A DNA stretch of 64,000 nucleotides from JABGPL01 sp964387885 (GTDB lineage: Bacteria > Electryoneota > AABM5-125-24 > Hatepunaeales > Hatepunaeaceae), in contig CAYLYZ010000014.1 of NCBI GenBank assembly GCA_964387885.1, positions 1 to 64,000 on the forward strand, written 5' to 3'. The number at the start of each line of letters is the position of its first letter. Positions within the stretch are counted from its first letter, which is position 1. Both the position numbers and the translations under genes were made by a program. Shown here one piece after another: positions 34,553 through 43,701 of the stretch. The notes beneath the pieces are model-generated. The model saw nothing but the letters and a program-made list of their open reading frames with translations, did no database searches and had not been told where the DNA came from.

Positions 34553-35803
34553 TTAATTAGTAAACCAGCCATATAGCCTTTCTATATTTTTTCCAAATCC
34601 ACGAAATGAAAATGCGCTATCATCAGTATTTGCCGTTCTGGAATTACTCATCAGCCCGTACCTTATAAGACCCGCACAAATCGAAAATTCCGGAATACAA
34701 ATCCTCTGCTCCATTTTTATCGGCGCTGCCGGGGCACCAATTCGAACAGGAATCCTGAATACACTTTCACTTAATGACTTAATACCCTTCATCTGAGCAC
34801 TTCCACCAGTTAACACAATCCCCGATATACCATCTATAGAATGGTCTCCTTTTAGCCGTCCGTAAATATGTTCAAGTATCTCCTCCACACGTGCACGGAC
34901 AACCAGATTCAAATCTCCTGCTGTTACATACCGTGAATCATTTGAACCTCCATTATCCACCGGAATTTCCGAATCCGGATTTTGTATTTGACCAACATTT
35001 CCGTGATTTATTTTTAATCTTTCTGCTACCTGTATTGGGATATCAAACGCTTCTGAAACATCCTTTGTTATAATCGCACCAGCATATTCGAATCTGCTTG
35101 TTGAATCAATACAACCATTTCTAAATATGGCTATATCAATTGTTCCTCCTCCGAAGTTTACTACACAAACACCCTTCATCATTTCCGAGTTTTTTAGCAC
35201 ACCAAAACCGGATGCAACTGATTTTAATACGATTTCTCTAATACCTAAACCTGCCTCAAGAATGCATCTCTCCAGACCTTTGATCGCTCTTCTTAATCCT
35301 GACATCCGATGCATTTTTACAGTTAATTGTTCACCTCTCAAGCCAATCGGACTTGAAACTGTTCCAATATTCTTAATTATGTAATTATAAACGATTACTT
35401 GAAATATTTGATGATCAACAGGGGTCGAGACAACATTCGCATTGCCTATTGCCCGTTCGACATCCCTGCCGGATATTCTACCCATTTCTCCATTTTTTAT
35501 TCCAGTTCGAGGAATTAAAACCGATCCACTTAAGTTTGATGAAACTATATGATTACCAGTTATACTGATAATTGCGTTTCCAACCCGCACTCCAGCCATT
35601 CTTTGAGATTTATCTACAGCTTCCCTGACTGATATCATTGCCTTTCGAGCATTTTGAACATTGCTGCTTGCGATACCTACTGAAGATACCGAAGCATGTC
35701 CGGCAATTTTTATATTATTGATATCCGATACTTCGGCAATGAGAGCTTTTGTATTAACGGTTCCTACATCAATTGCAAGGATGAATTTTGGTTGTGCCAA
35801 CAC
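34553..35803 (-). CDS. ftsA: Cell division actin-like protein FtsA
   Basis: FtsA tethers FtsZ to the membrane and recruits later division proteins. The 416 residues show the actin-fold phosphate loop ILAIDVGTVNTKALIAEV, the 1C/SHS2 insertion (VDHQIFQVIVYNYIIKN ... GEQLTVKMH), VVNFGGGTIDIAIFRNG, and GIVLTGGSAQMKG. The C terminus ends RGFGKNIERLYGWF, a plausible amphipathic membrane-targeting helix. It lies between ftsQ and ftsZ, 38 bases before the GTG start of ftsZ. Confidence 0.92.
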   Translation of the reverse strand: MLAQPKFILAIDVGTVNTKALIAEVSDINNIKIAGHASVSSVGIASSNVQNARKAMISVREAVDKSQRMAGVRVGNAIISITGNHIVSSNLSGSVLIPRTGIKNGEMGRISGRDVERAIGNANVVSTPVDHQIFQVIVYNYIIKNIGTVSSPIGLRGEQLTVKMHRMSGLRRAIKGLERCILEAGLGIREIVLKSVASGFGVLKNSEMMKGVCVVNFGGGTIDIAIFRNGCIDSTSRFEYAGAIITKDVSEAFDIPIQVAERLKINHGNVGQIQNPDSEIPVDNGGSNDSRYVTAGDLNLVVRARVEEILEHIYGRLKGDHSIDGISGIVLTGGSAQMKGIKSLSESVFRIPVRIGAPAAPIKMEQRICIPEFSICAGLIRYGLMSNSRTANTDDSAFSFRGFGKNIERLYGWFTN

Positions 35804-35849
35804 TCAATCCGTTATTATTCTTAAAGAGTCGAAAAATCCAGTCATCTGT

Positions 35850-36632
35850 TTATCCGGCTCCCAAAACAACCAAATCATCGAAACTGAGATCAATGTAATT
35901 CAGATCTGTGGGCAAATCACAGAACTGTTGTTTCAGAAACGTTTCAAGCGTTCGTAGATTAACCTCCGTAATTATTCCGTTTGTTTTGACCTCTGCTCCA
36001 CCATTCCTCAGTCTGATTTTCACATCATCTTTCCCGATTACCAATTCACTCAAATAGGTGAAAAGCACCGGAAAATCAGCTGTTATTTTACCCACCAAAT
36101 CGATTGCCTGATTAAATTGTGTTGAATATAATGAACAGTTCTTCTTTAATGAGGAAAATGAAATTACCGGTAAGTCGATAACCTCACCTGCTCCAATAAT
36201 GGGAAATGGAATACCCTCTGAGTCAACAAGAGTGATTTCTCCATTTCCGAGCACTGCTATTGGGATTCGTTCCTGCACCTGAATTATTAGTCGACCTGGC
36301 AATCTCCTCAATACTCTAGCACATTTGACCGCCGGAAGTGCAGTTACTCTTTCGGCAATTGAATCGATTGACAGACTCATTAAATCGGAGCCAGCTTCTA
36401 TGTTCGCAACGGATAAAATATCAACTTCCGGATAACGTTCTAATCCCGTTACCTCTATTACCTGAAGTTTACCCCAGGAACTTGTTTCAAGCCAATCCAC
36501 CACAAAATCCCAGGCCAGAGGAGTACCGATCATTATGGTCGCAAAAACCAAAACAAAACTCGTCTTCCAGAATGATTTTCGGTAGGGGCTGATCCCATTA
36601 TTAGTGGACTTGCGATTAGACACCATTTTCAA
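35850..36632 (-). CDS. ftsQ: Cell division protein FtsQ/DivIB
   Basis: This single-pass membrane protein links cytoplasmic and periplasmic division factors. Near its N terminus is a membrane segment (SFVLVFATIMIGTPLAW, about 30-48), followed by a POTRA domain (KLQVIEVTGLERYPEVDILS ... LPGRLIIQVQERIPIAVL) and a beta-domain ending around residue 255. Length (260) and position between murB and ftsA fit FtsQ, though sequence conservation is weak outside the POTRA domain. It overlaps murB by 17 bases. Confidence 0.85.
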   Translation of the reverse strand: MKMVSNRKSTNNGISPYRKSFWKTSFVLVFATIMIGTPLAWDFVVDWLETSSWGKLQVIEVTGLERYPEVDILSVANIEAGSDLMSLSIDSIAERVTALPAVKCARVLRRLPGRLIIQVQERIPIAVLGNGEITLVDSEGIPFPIIGAGEVIDLPVISFSSLKKNCSLYSTQFNQAIDLVGKITADFPVLFTYLSELVIGKDDVKIRLRNGGAEVKTNGIITEVNLRTLETFLKQQFCDLPTDLNYIDLSFDDLVVLGAG

Positions 36633-37572
36633 ATCCTAACAACTGTAGCTCTAATTCAAGCTCAATTTCATGTTTCTCTAAAACCAGCTTCCGGATACTC
36701 CTTATTAGATTTATTACATCACCTGCAGTTCCACCCCCGGAATTAATGGCAAAATTGGCATGTGAAGGTGAAATTTCCATACCACCAAATTGTCTACCTT
36801 TTCCGCCAACTGATTCAATTAGTTTCGCTGCATATCCATTTGCAGGATTTTTGAAAAGGCTTCCTGCAGATGGTAATGTCATTATATTCCGTCTGTAACG
36901 TTCGGTAATTGTATCTTCAACTATTTTAAGCAGGTTGACCTCATCTTCAGGAATCAACTCGAACTCAGCTCCAAGGATAATCTTTCCATTCAGCCCCTGA
37001 GAGGATCGATACGAAAACTTTGCCTCGGTTTTGCTGTAGGTCCGAACCTGCCCATCTTCTGACATGACATGAACATTTATCAAATGGTCTGATATCGAGG
37101 AACCAAATGCTCCACAATTCATTTTTACCCATCCCCCCAATCCTCCGGGAATGCCGCTCAATTTCTCAAGACCAGCTAATCCACTCTCTGCTGCTTTTCT
37201 TACAATATCATTCCCCCACTGTCCGGCACCGGCGAATAAATTATTGTCACATAGACTGATCTCTCTGCACGCTTGAGCCAAATCTATTATACACCCGTCA
37301 AATCCTCTATCGCTAACCAGTAGATTTGTACCATATCCAATAATCGAATATTGAATTCCCTTTGAAACACATATCCTGATGAGTTTTGAAACATCTCTTA
37401 CAGATTCCGGATACGAATAAAGACCTGCGTTTCCACCAATTCTGAAAGAAGTATGACCCGACATGGGCTCATTTATCAATGTGCGTCCGTTAACCTCATG
37501 GTTAACTTCTGCGTCTAATTCTTTCAGGAATTCCGGATCAGACAGAGATAAGTATTTTGATCTATTACTCAA
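36616..37572 (-). CDS. murB: UDP-N-acetylenolpyruvoylglucosamine reductase
   Basis: MurB reduces the enolpyruvyl group with NADPH and FAD to give UDP-MurNAc. The 318 residues contain SFRIGGNAGLY and the FAD-binding IGYGTNLLVSDRGFDG. They also contain LSGIPGGLGGWVKMNCGAFG, SYRSS, SLFKNP with the catalytic Ser, and ISPSHANFAINSGGGTAGDV. The missing Tyr loop points to type II MurB. It overlaps murC by four bases upstream and ftsQ by 17 downstream. Confidence 0.93.
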   Translation of the reverse strand: MSNRSKYLSLSDPEFLKELDAEVNHEVNGRTLINEPMSGHTSFRIGGNAGLYSYPESVRDVSKLIRICVSKGIQYSIIGYGTNLLVSDRGFDGCIIDLAQACREISLCDNNLFAGAGQWGNDIVRKAAESGLAGLEKLSGIPGGLGGWVKMNCGAFGSSISDHLINVHVMSEDGQVRTYSKTEAKFSYRSSQGLNGKIILGAEFELIPEDEVNLLKIVEDTITERYRRNIMTLPSAGSLFKNPANGYAAKLIESVGGKGRQFGGMEISPSHANFAINSGGGTAGDVINLIRSIRKLVLEKHEIELELELQLLGFENGV

Positions 37573-38954
37573 ATTTCGTTCAGCCCTTCGAGAATAGACG
37601 GAATAATCTGGTCAACACTGCCTGCCCCGATTACCATTACCATGTCACCAGGTTTTGCAACCTCACAGACCAGATCCTTAGCCTTTTTTATATCTTCAAC
37701 ATAGATAGCAGATTTATGTCCGAACTTTCGAGAGGCATCGGAAATCAGTTTTCCGGTGACGCCCTCAATTGGATCTTCCCTTGCCGGATAAATTGGCAAA
37801 ACAATTGCTGTATCTGCACCCAGTAACGATTGACCGAACTGCTCAGCCAACATCGCAGTCCTGCTGTATAGATGAGCTTGGAAAATTGCAATCACAGGTC
37901 TATTCCAGGCTGTTTTTGCGACGTCAATAACAGCAGTTACCGCTGTTGGATGATGACCAAAATCACTGACAAGCATTATGTCGTTTACTTCACCGATTAT
38001 CTCAAATCTACGATGAACTCCTCCAAATCCCTCCAGCGATGATTTTATCTTTTTAAAACTCACACCAAATTCATGAGCGATAGCAATAGCACCTAATGCA
38101 TTGAGAATGTTATATTTTCCCGGTAGAGGAAGCACTATTTCTCCCTTTATCACACCATCAATCTCTAAAGAGAAAGTAGACTTCATACCTTCATACACAG
38201 CATCAACGGCTTGAACATCAGCCTGAGGAGAAAATCCGTATGAAACAACATTGCGCTTAATTCTTGGTAAAATTGGATGTAACGATGGTTCATCGAGACA
38301 CACAACTACTCTTCCGTAGAAGGGTGTATTATTTGCGAATTGTACGAAAGCATTCTCTAACTGTTCATAACTCCCGTAACACTCCAGATGATCTCGATCT
38401 ATGTTGTTAATAAGGACAATAACCGGAGCGAGACGCAGAAATGACTTATCATATTCATCAGCCTCCGCAATTAATATTTCCCCACTTCCCGACCTTACTC
38501 CCCCACCGAGTTTGCTGAGTCTGCCCCCTACGATTACAGTCGGATCAAGGTTCCCAGCAGTAATAATCTCACCTAACAGACTCGTAACAGTTGTTTTCCC
38601 ATGACTCCCGGAAACAGCAATCCCGGTTTTCATTCTCATTAGTTCCGCTAAAAGCTCAGCACGTCGGATATTGGGAATATTCTGGTCAATAGCTGCCTGG
38701 AGCTCGACGTTTTCAGCTCTGACAGCACTCGAATAGATCACAACATCAACATCCTTTATCCAGCTCGCATCATGCCCTATATGTATAGTTGCTCCCAATG
38801 CCTCGAGCCTATCAGTCACTTCGCTACCGACTATATCACTACCTGCAACTTCAAATCCTGTTGACAACAATACTTCAGCGAGTCCTGACATTCCCGAACC
38901 GCCAATCCCAATCATCCAGACTCGACGAAATCGTCTTAATAATAACTTGTTCAT
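37569..38954 (-). CDS. murC: UDP-N-acetylmuramate-L-alanine ligase
   Basis: MurC adds L-Ala to UDP-MurNAc using ATP. Typical elements are MIGIGGSGMSGLAEVLLSTG, the P-loop SGSHGKTTVTSL, EADEYDKSFL, NIDRDHLECYGS, and GGVHRRFEIIGE with VSDFGHHPTAV. The 461-residue length is normal. Overlaps of four bases with murG and murB show tight coupling. No ddl gene follows or is fused, although it often accompanies murC. Confidence 0.95.
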   Translation of the reverse strand: MNKLLLRRFRRVWMIGIGGSGMSGLAEVLLSTGFEVAGSDIVGSEVTDRLEALGATIHIGHDASWIKDVDVVIYSSAVRAENVELQAAIDQNIPNIRRAELLAELMRMKTGIAVSGSHGKTTVTSLLGEIITAGNLDPTVIVGGRLSKLGGGVRSGSGEILIAEADEYDKSFLRLAPVIVLINNIDRDHLECYGSYEQLENAFVQFANNTPFYGRVVVCLDEPSLHPILPRIKRNVVSYGFSPQADVQAVDAVYEGMKSTFSLEIDGVIKGEIVLPLPGKYNILNALGAIAIAHEFGVSFKKIKSSLEGFGGVHRRFEIIGEVNDIMLVSDFGHHPTAVTAVIDVAKTAWNRPVIAIFQAHLYSRTAMLAEQFGQSLLGADTAIVLPIYPAREDPIEGVTGKLISDASRKFGHKSAIYVEDIKKAKDLVCEVAKPGDMVMVIGAGSVDQIIPSILEGLNEI

Positions 38955-40054
38955 GCAACCCGCCTCAGAATTTCATCAACAATTATCCTTGCAGCATCAG
39001 GACGAGCCAACTTAAACATCTCATTCGACATTCTGTTATTTGTTACTCCCTCCATCAACCGGTCTATCGATCTGATCAATAAATCAGAAGTTAAATCCTT
39101 ATTTAATATGAGTTCGGCTGCACCAGCTTTTTCAACTACTCGACCATTCGCCTCCTGGTGCCCACCTGTTGAGTATGGGAATGGTATCAAAATAGCAGGC
39201 TTTCCGAAACTCGCCAGCTCAGCAAGAGTCATCGCTCCACACCTTGCAATAACAATGTCAGAGGCTATGTATGCCTTTAGCATTTGTTTCTGATCCAGAA
39301 ATTCTTCAATTATCATCTTGCCCTGATGTTCTCCTGAGACAACTTTCGATCCATCATGATGCTTCCCAACTTGCCAGATCAGATTGTATCCTGAACTTAT
39401 TAGCTCTGATTTGATCTGATCTGTTACAAGATTGATTGTCAATGCGCCACCACTTCCGCCTGTCACAAATACAGTTTCTCTATCCGGACTTAATCCTAAA
39501 TCACGTCGAGCATCCTCTTGAGAATATTCGAGTTGTACTTCCTTTACTGGATTTCCGGAAATAATTATATTCCTTTTATCAGCTTTTAAGAAATTTGTTG
39601 CAGCATCATAACCGAGAAAAATCTTCCTTGCTCCTCGAGCCATTAAACGAGTAACTAATCCCGGATAGGCATTGGACTCATGGAGGAAATATGGTACTCG
39701 AAGCAACCATGCAGCTGCCAAAGCCGGCCAGGCGGAATATCCACCTGTACCGATAATGAATCCTATTTTATTTGATCGAAAATGAGTAATTGCCTGTTTA
39801 ATTCCAATAAGGGCAGCAAACGGTAAAAAAAGGTTCTTCACGGATAGTCCTCGCTGCGGTAAGGACATCCGCACGTGGCAAAAAGTGTATCCCTCACTTT
39901 TCGAAAGTCGTTCCTCAATTTTACCGTTTGCGCCAATATAGATAATTCTTACGTTCTTAAGTCTCTTTTTTAGTTCTTCGCAAATATTAAGGGCTGGAAT
40001 CACATGCCCTCCGGTTCCCCCACCAGTTACCGCACAGGATAATATCTCAGTCAT
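38951..40054 (-). CDS. murG: UDP-GlcNAc:lipid I transferase MurG
   Basis: MurG makes lipid II on the inner membrane face. The 367 residues have the N-terminal GGGTGGHVIPAL loop, GTGGYSAWPALAAAWLL, HESNAYPGLVTRL, GGSGGALTIN, and the donor-site CGAMTLAELASFGKPAILIP. It overlaps ftsW by eight bases and murC by four. Confidence 0.95.
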   Translation of the reverse strand: MTEILSCAVTGGGTGGHVIPALNICEELKKRLKNVRIIYIGANGKIEERLSKSEGYTFCHVRMSLPQRGLSVKNLFLPFAALIGIKQAITHFRSNKIGFIIGTGGYSAWPALAAAWLLRVPYFLHESNAYPGLVTRLMARGARKIFLGYDAATNFLKADKRNIIISGNPVKEVQLEYSQEDARRDLGLSPDRETVFVTGGSGGALTINLVTDQIKSELISSGYNLIWQVGKHHDGSKVVSGEHQGKMIIEEFLDQKQMLKAYIASDIVIARCGAMTLAELASFGKPAILIPFPYSTGGHQEANGRVVEKAGAAELILNKDLTSDLLIRSIDRLMEGVTNNRMSNEMFKLARPDAARIIVDEILRRVA

Positions 40055-41201
40055 CTGACTTTATCCTTCTTGACAATCGCCACAATACGCCTACCGACCA
40101 AAGGGATAATACTAAAGAAGTACCTCCGGCAGAAATAAAGGGCAGTGGCAATCCGGTTATCGGCAACAAACCAACGTTAACTCCTATGTTCACAAATGCG
40201 TACATAATTATCGAGCTTAAAAGACCGGCACCGAGGAGAAAACCAAAATTATCAGGCTGGGCTCGAATGATTAAATAACCCCGATATAAAAAAACCAGAA
40301 ATGCGACCAAAACAGCTGTTGCACCGAACCAACCGAGTTCCTCACCTACAATAGCAAGTATGAAGTCGTTATGACTTTCCGGTAAATACCTCATCGTCTG
40401 ACAACCCTGAGCAAGTCCCCCTCCCATAAATCCACCACGGACTAAAGCAATGAAACCCTGGGTTTGTTGATATGGCCATTCTCCTCCCTGATATCCGGGC
40501 AGGAGGTTGAACACAAAATCCATTACTCTTTGAGTCTGATAAGGTTTTATAAGTAGTTTAATCAACCCACCACCGACCAGAAACGCAAGCAGGAAGTACC
40601 GTTTGCGAAGACCACCAAGGTATAACAGAACTCCAACAATAAAGACCAGCATCATCGTACTTGACAGGTCGGGCTGCATCATAGTCAATCCAAAAAGCAA
40701 AACCGGAGTTATCATTAAATAACCCAGATCACGATCAAATTTTCGACCTATTTCAGGATAATCAGCCATATATCTCGCCATGTACACAATCAGCATACAT
40801 CTCGCAATTTCTGAAGATTGCAACTGAATAATCCCGAGATTGAGCCATCTCCTGGTGTTATTAATCGATGGTCCTATCGGTGTAAATAACTGTAGCGTCA
40901 TTAGTATGATAATTGCCAGCAAGCCGACCTTTATCCAGCGACGGTAGATCAAAGGATCTGTGAACATCCCAAAAGCCATCACACCGATTCCTATCATCGC
41001 AATAACGAGTTGTCTGAAAAAGAAATGATAATCCGCAACGTAATAGCTTGCTGAATACACCATTACAACACCGAAGGCTGTTAATGTCAAAGCCGTGACA
41101 ATTAATATTTCATCACCCTGACCAAGAACCTTGTCAACATGATAGAAATTCGGCATTTTGTCCTTAAAGCCGAGTCTTTTTAATACTAACTCGAAAGACA
41201 T
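40047..41201 (-). CDS. ftsW: Septal peptidoglycan glycosyltransferase FtsW (SEDS family)
   Basis: This multi-pass SEDS protein polymerises lipid II at the septum together with a class B PBP. Conserved pieces include VMVYSASYYVADY, NTRRWLNLG, LQSSEIARCMLIVYMA, MMQPDLSSTMML, YLPESHNDFILAIVGEELGW and PLPFISAGGTSLV. About ten membrane segments are evident over 384 residues. Position between murD and murG, with a one-base overlap to murD, favours FtsW over RodA. Confidence 0.93.
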   Translation of the reverse strand: MSFELVLKRLGFKDKMPNFYHVDKVLGQGDEILIVTALTLTAFGVVMVYSASYYVADYHFFFRQLVIAMIGIGVMAFGMFTDPLIYRRWIKVGLLAIIILMTLQLFTPIGPSINNTRRWLNLGIIQLQSSEIARCMLIVYMARYMADYPEIGRKFDRDLGYLMITPVLLFGLTMMQPDLSSTMMLVFIVGVLLYLGGLRKRYFLLAFLVGGGLIKLLIKPYQTQRVMDFVFNLLPGYQGGEWPYQQTQGFIALVRGGFMGGGLAQGCQTMRYLPESHNDFILAIVGEELGWFGATAVLVAFLVFLYRGYLIIRAQPDNFGFLLGAGLLSSIIMYAFVNIGVNVGLLPITGLPLPFISAGGTSLVLSLWSVGVLWRLSRRIKSDD

Positions 41202-42550
41202 TATACCAGCTCCAGCACTAAGTTGCGAAATTGATCACCGCGATCTTCGAAATTAGTGAACATATCAAATGACGCTGCAAGAGGTGAAAACAAGACAACA
41301 TCTCCTCTTATGGAATTGTTTCTTGCTGTTTTGATTGCCTCTGCAAGCGTCTCGCAATGTGATACTGGAGCCAATTCACCGAGATCGCTTTCGATCCTGG
41401 CGGCTTCCTCTCCTATAAGAACTAATCTCTTTATTCTTCCCTTAGAGATTGGAATCAGTGATGTATATCCATCTCCCTTGCCCCGACCACCTGCAATCAA
41501 CACGACAGGCTTTTTCATCGCTTTTAGAGCAACTCTGCCAGAATCGATATTTGTGGCTTTACTGTCATTTATATACTCAATCCCATCCAGTTCGCGCACG
41601 AATTCCAATCTGTGAGGCAATCCCCGGAAAGCGGAAACACCTTTTTCTATTACTTCGACCTCAATTCCCAGGAGTAAAGCTGCGGATATGGCTGCTAAAG
41701 CGTTTGCCAGATTATGCGTTCCCGGTATTTTCACAATACTCACGCCCATCTCTACATTACCTTTTAATCCGGGTAGATTAACAAAGTGCAGTTTATCATC
41801 AACAACGAATGCGCCTTGATGTAACTGACGATTGGTTGAAAATGGGAACCTCATGGAATTTGCACTTGCAATAATCTCTCTCGTGACCATATCATCGGCG
41901 TTGTATACAAGCCAGTCATGTTTGGTCTGGTTTGAAAACAATTTCGCTTTTGCCTTCTTATAATTATCGTACCCACCATGCCAGTCAATGTGATCGGGAG
42001 TTACATTTGTAAATACGCTGACTTTGGGTTGAAAAGTTTCAATAGTCATTAGTTGGAAGCTGGATACTTCGATTGCGATGAGTGAATCATTATCCGTTTT
42101 TAAGGCAATGTCACACAGCGGTAGACCGATATTTCCTGCTGTGAAAGCAGATCTTACCGCCTGCGAAAAAATCTTTCCAAGCAACGCGGTTACAGTTGAT
42201 TTACCGTTACTTCCCGTTATTGCAGCTACTTCCCCCTTAAGATATTCCCAACCAAGTTCAAGCTCACCGATCAACCTGACACCCTGAGCGATTCGGATCT
42301 CGACAACATCTGAATTCAGCGGAATACCGGGACTAATCACGGTTAAATCAACTTTATCTTGAAGAGCAGCATCGTGATTCCCAAGAAACACCTTACAACC
42401 GAGTTCTTCAAATTTCTCCCCTTTCTCCCGGAGTGCATGGTTGTCACCATCATCACTGATGATAACATCCCACCCCTCAGCAAGCACCAACTTTGCAGCT
42501 GCTGAGCCACTTTTTCCCAAGCCGACAATATGTACTTTTTTATTATTCAC
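41201..42550 (-). CDS. murD: UDP-MurNAc-L-alanine:D-glutamate ligase
   Basis: MurD adds D-Glu in peptidoglycan precursor synthesis. The 449 residues carry the N-terminal VHIVGLGKSGSAAAKLVLAE, the P-loop AITGSNGKSTVTALLG, NVTPDHIDWHG, LPHRLEFVRELDGIEYINDS, KATN, and VLIAGGRGKG. It overlaps mraY by one base and ftsW by one base. Confidence 0.95.
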   Translation of the reverse strand: MNNKKVHIVGLGKSGSAAAKLVLAEGWDVIISDDGDNHALREKGEKFEELGCKVFLGNHDAALQDKVDLTVISPGIPLNSDVVEIRIAQGVRLIGELELGWEYLKGEVAAITGSNGKSTVTALLGKIFSQAVRSAFTAGNIGLPLCDIALKTDNDSLIAIEVSSFQLMTIETFQPKVSVFTNVTPDHIDWHGGYDNYKKAKAKLFSNQTKHDWLVYNADDMVTREIIASANSMRFPFSTNRQLHQGAFVVDDKLHFVNLPGLKGNVEMGVSIVKIPGTHNLANALAAISAALLLGIEVEVIEKGVSAFRGLPHRLEFVRELDGIEYINDSKATNIDSGRVALKAMKKPVVLIAGGRGKGDGYTSLIPISKGRIKRLVLIGEEAARIESDLGELAPVSHCETLAEAIKTARNNSIRGDVVLFSPLAASFDMFTNFEDRGDQFRNLVLELV

Positions 42551-43683
42551 TATCTCAACTTGAATGACGTAAGAGTCAGGAACAACAGAATCAATCCCAT
42601 TATCCAGAACCGGATAACAATCTTTGTTTCAGCCCATCCACACAATTCAGCATGATGATGGATCGGTGCCATCCTGAATAACCGCACACCAGTACCTGTC
42701 CTTTTTCTGGTGTATTTAAAGTAATATCTTTGAAGGATTACTGATAAAGATTCTGCTACCAGAACTCCACCGAGAATTATCAGAAATAGCTCCTTTTTTA
42801 CGATTATTGCCACCGCAGCGATACCCGCACCCAACGCCAGGGATCCTACATCTCCCATATATACAGACGCTGGTGGTGAATTGTACCAGAGAAAGCCGAT
42901 AGAGGCACCGAGGAGTGCAGCACAAAAAACTGTCAATTCTCCGCTTCCGGGCAAATACATGATATGCAGATATTCACTTGCAACAACATTTCCCGTTACC
43001 CATGCCAAAATCGCCAATCCTACTGCAATTATAGCAACCAATCCAGTAGCCAAACCATCCAATCCATCAGCGAGATTTACAGAATTAGAAGTACCTGTTA
43101 TTACAATAATTACCATTATTATATAGGTTAATCCCAATCCAGCAACCGGAGCAAAATTCAGCGACAGATTCTTGAAAAACGGTACGGTTGAAAGCGTTAG
43201 ATTATCTGTAAACTGCTCAGATAATAAATGGGGATAAAGGTATATTGTGCATCCGATTATTAGTCCCAGAGTAACCTGGCTCAGGAGTTTGTACTTTCCC
43301 TCTAATCCCCTCTTACCTCTTTTCCTTTTAAGAATGTCATCTATGAAACCTGTAATACCCATCCAGACCACCGCAAATAGAACAATCCATGTATGGATCA
43401 TATCCAATCGACCAAACAGCAGAGTTGAAATAACGATAGAAGGAACAAATATCAATCCTCCCATCGTCGGTGTTGTTGGTTTGTGCTTGTGAGTTGCAGG
43501 TCCATCTTCTCTGACTTCGTCAACCATTCCACTGCTCAATATCTTGCGAATCACAATCGGACCAATGACGAAACATATCAGAAATGCGACCACAGCCGCC
43601 ATGCCGGCTCTGAATGAAATGTAGCGGAATACATTAAAAGCAAAAATGTATTCCTGTAAAGGTAACAACCAGTGGTATAACAC
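42550..43683 (-). CDS. mraY: Phospho-MurNAc-pentapeptide translocase MraY
   Basis: MraY attaches phospho-MurNAc-pentapeptide to undecaprenyl phosphate to form lipid I. Key motifs are HKPTTPTMGGL, FIDDILKRKRGKRGLEGKYK, NLADGLDGLATG, YMGDVGSLALG, and APIHHHAELCGW. About ten membrane segments fit the 377-residue length. It lies 18 bases after murE. In most clusters murF stands in this gap, but here it is absent. Confidence 0.95.
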   Translation of the reverse strand: MLYHWLLPLQEYIFAFNVFRYISFRAGMAAVVAFLICFVIGPIVIRKILSSGMVDEVREDGPATHKHKPTTPTMGGLIFVPSIVISTLLFGRLDMIHTWIVLFAVVWMGITGFIDDILKRKRGKRGLEGKYKLLSQVTLGLIIGCTIYLYPHLLSEQFTDNLTLSTVPFFKNLSLNFAPVAGLGLTYIIMVIIVITGTSNSVNLADGLDGLATGLVAIIAVGLAILAWVTGNVVASEYLHIMYLPGSGELTVFCAALLGASIGFLWYNSPPASVYMGDVGSLALGAGIAAVAIIVKKELFLIILGGVLVAESLSVILQRYYFKYTRKRTGTGVRLFRMAPIHHHAELCGWAETKIVIRFWIMGLILLFLTLTSFKLR

Positions 43684-43701
43684 TTTCCTTCCGCCTGTTA
43701 C

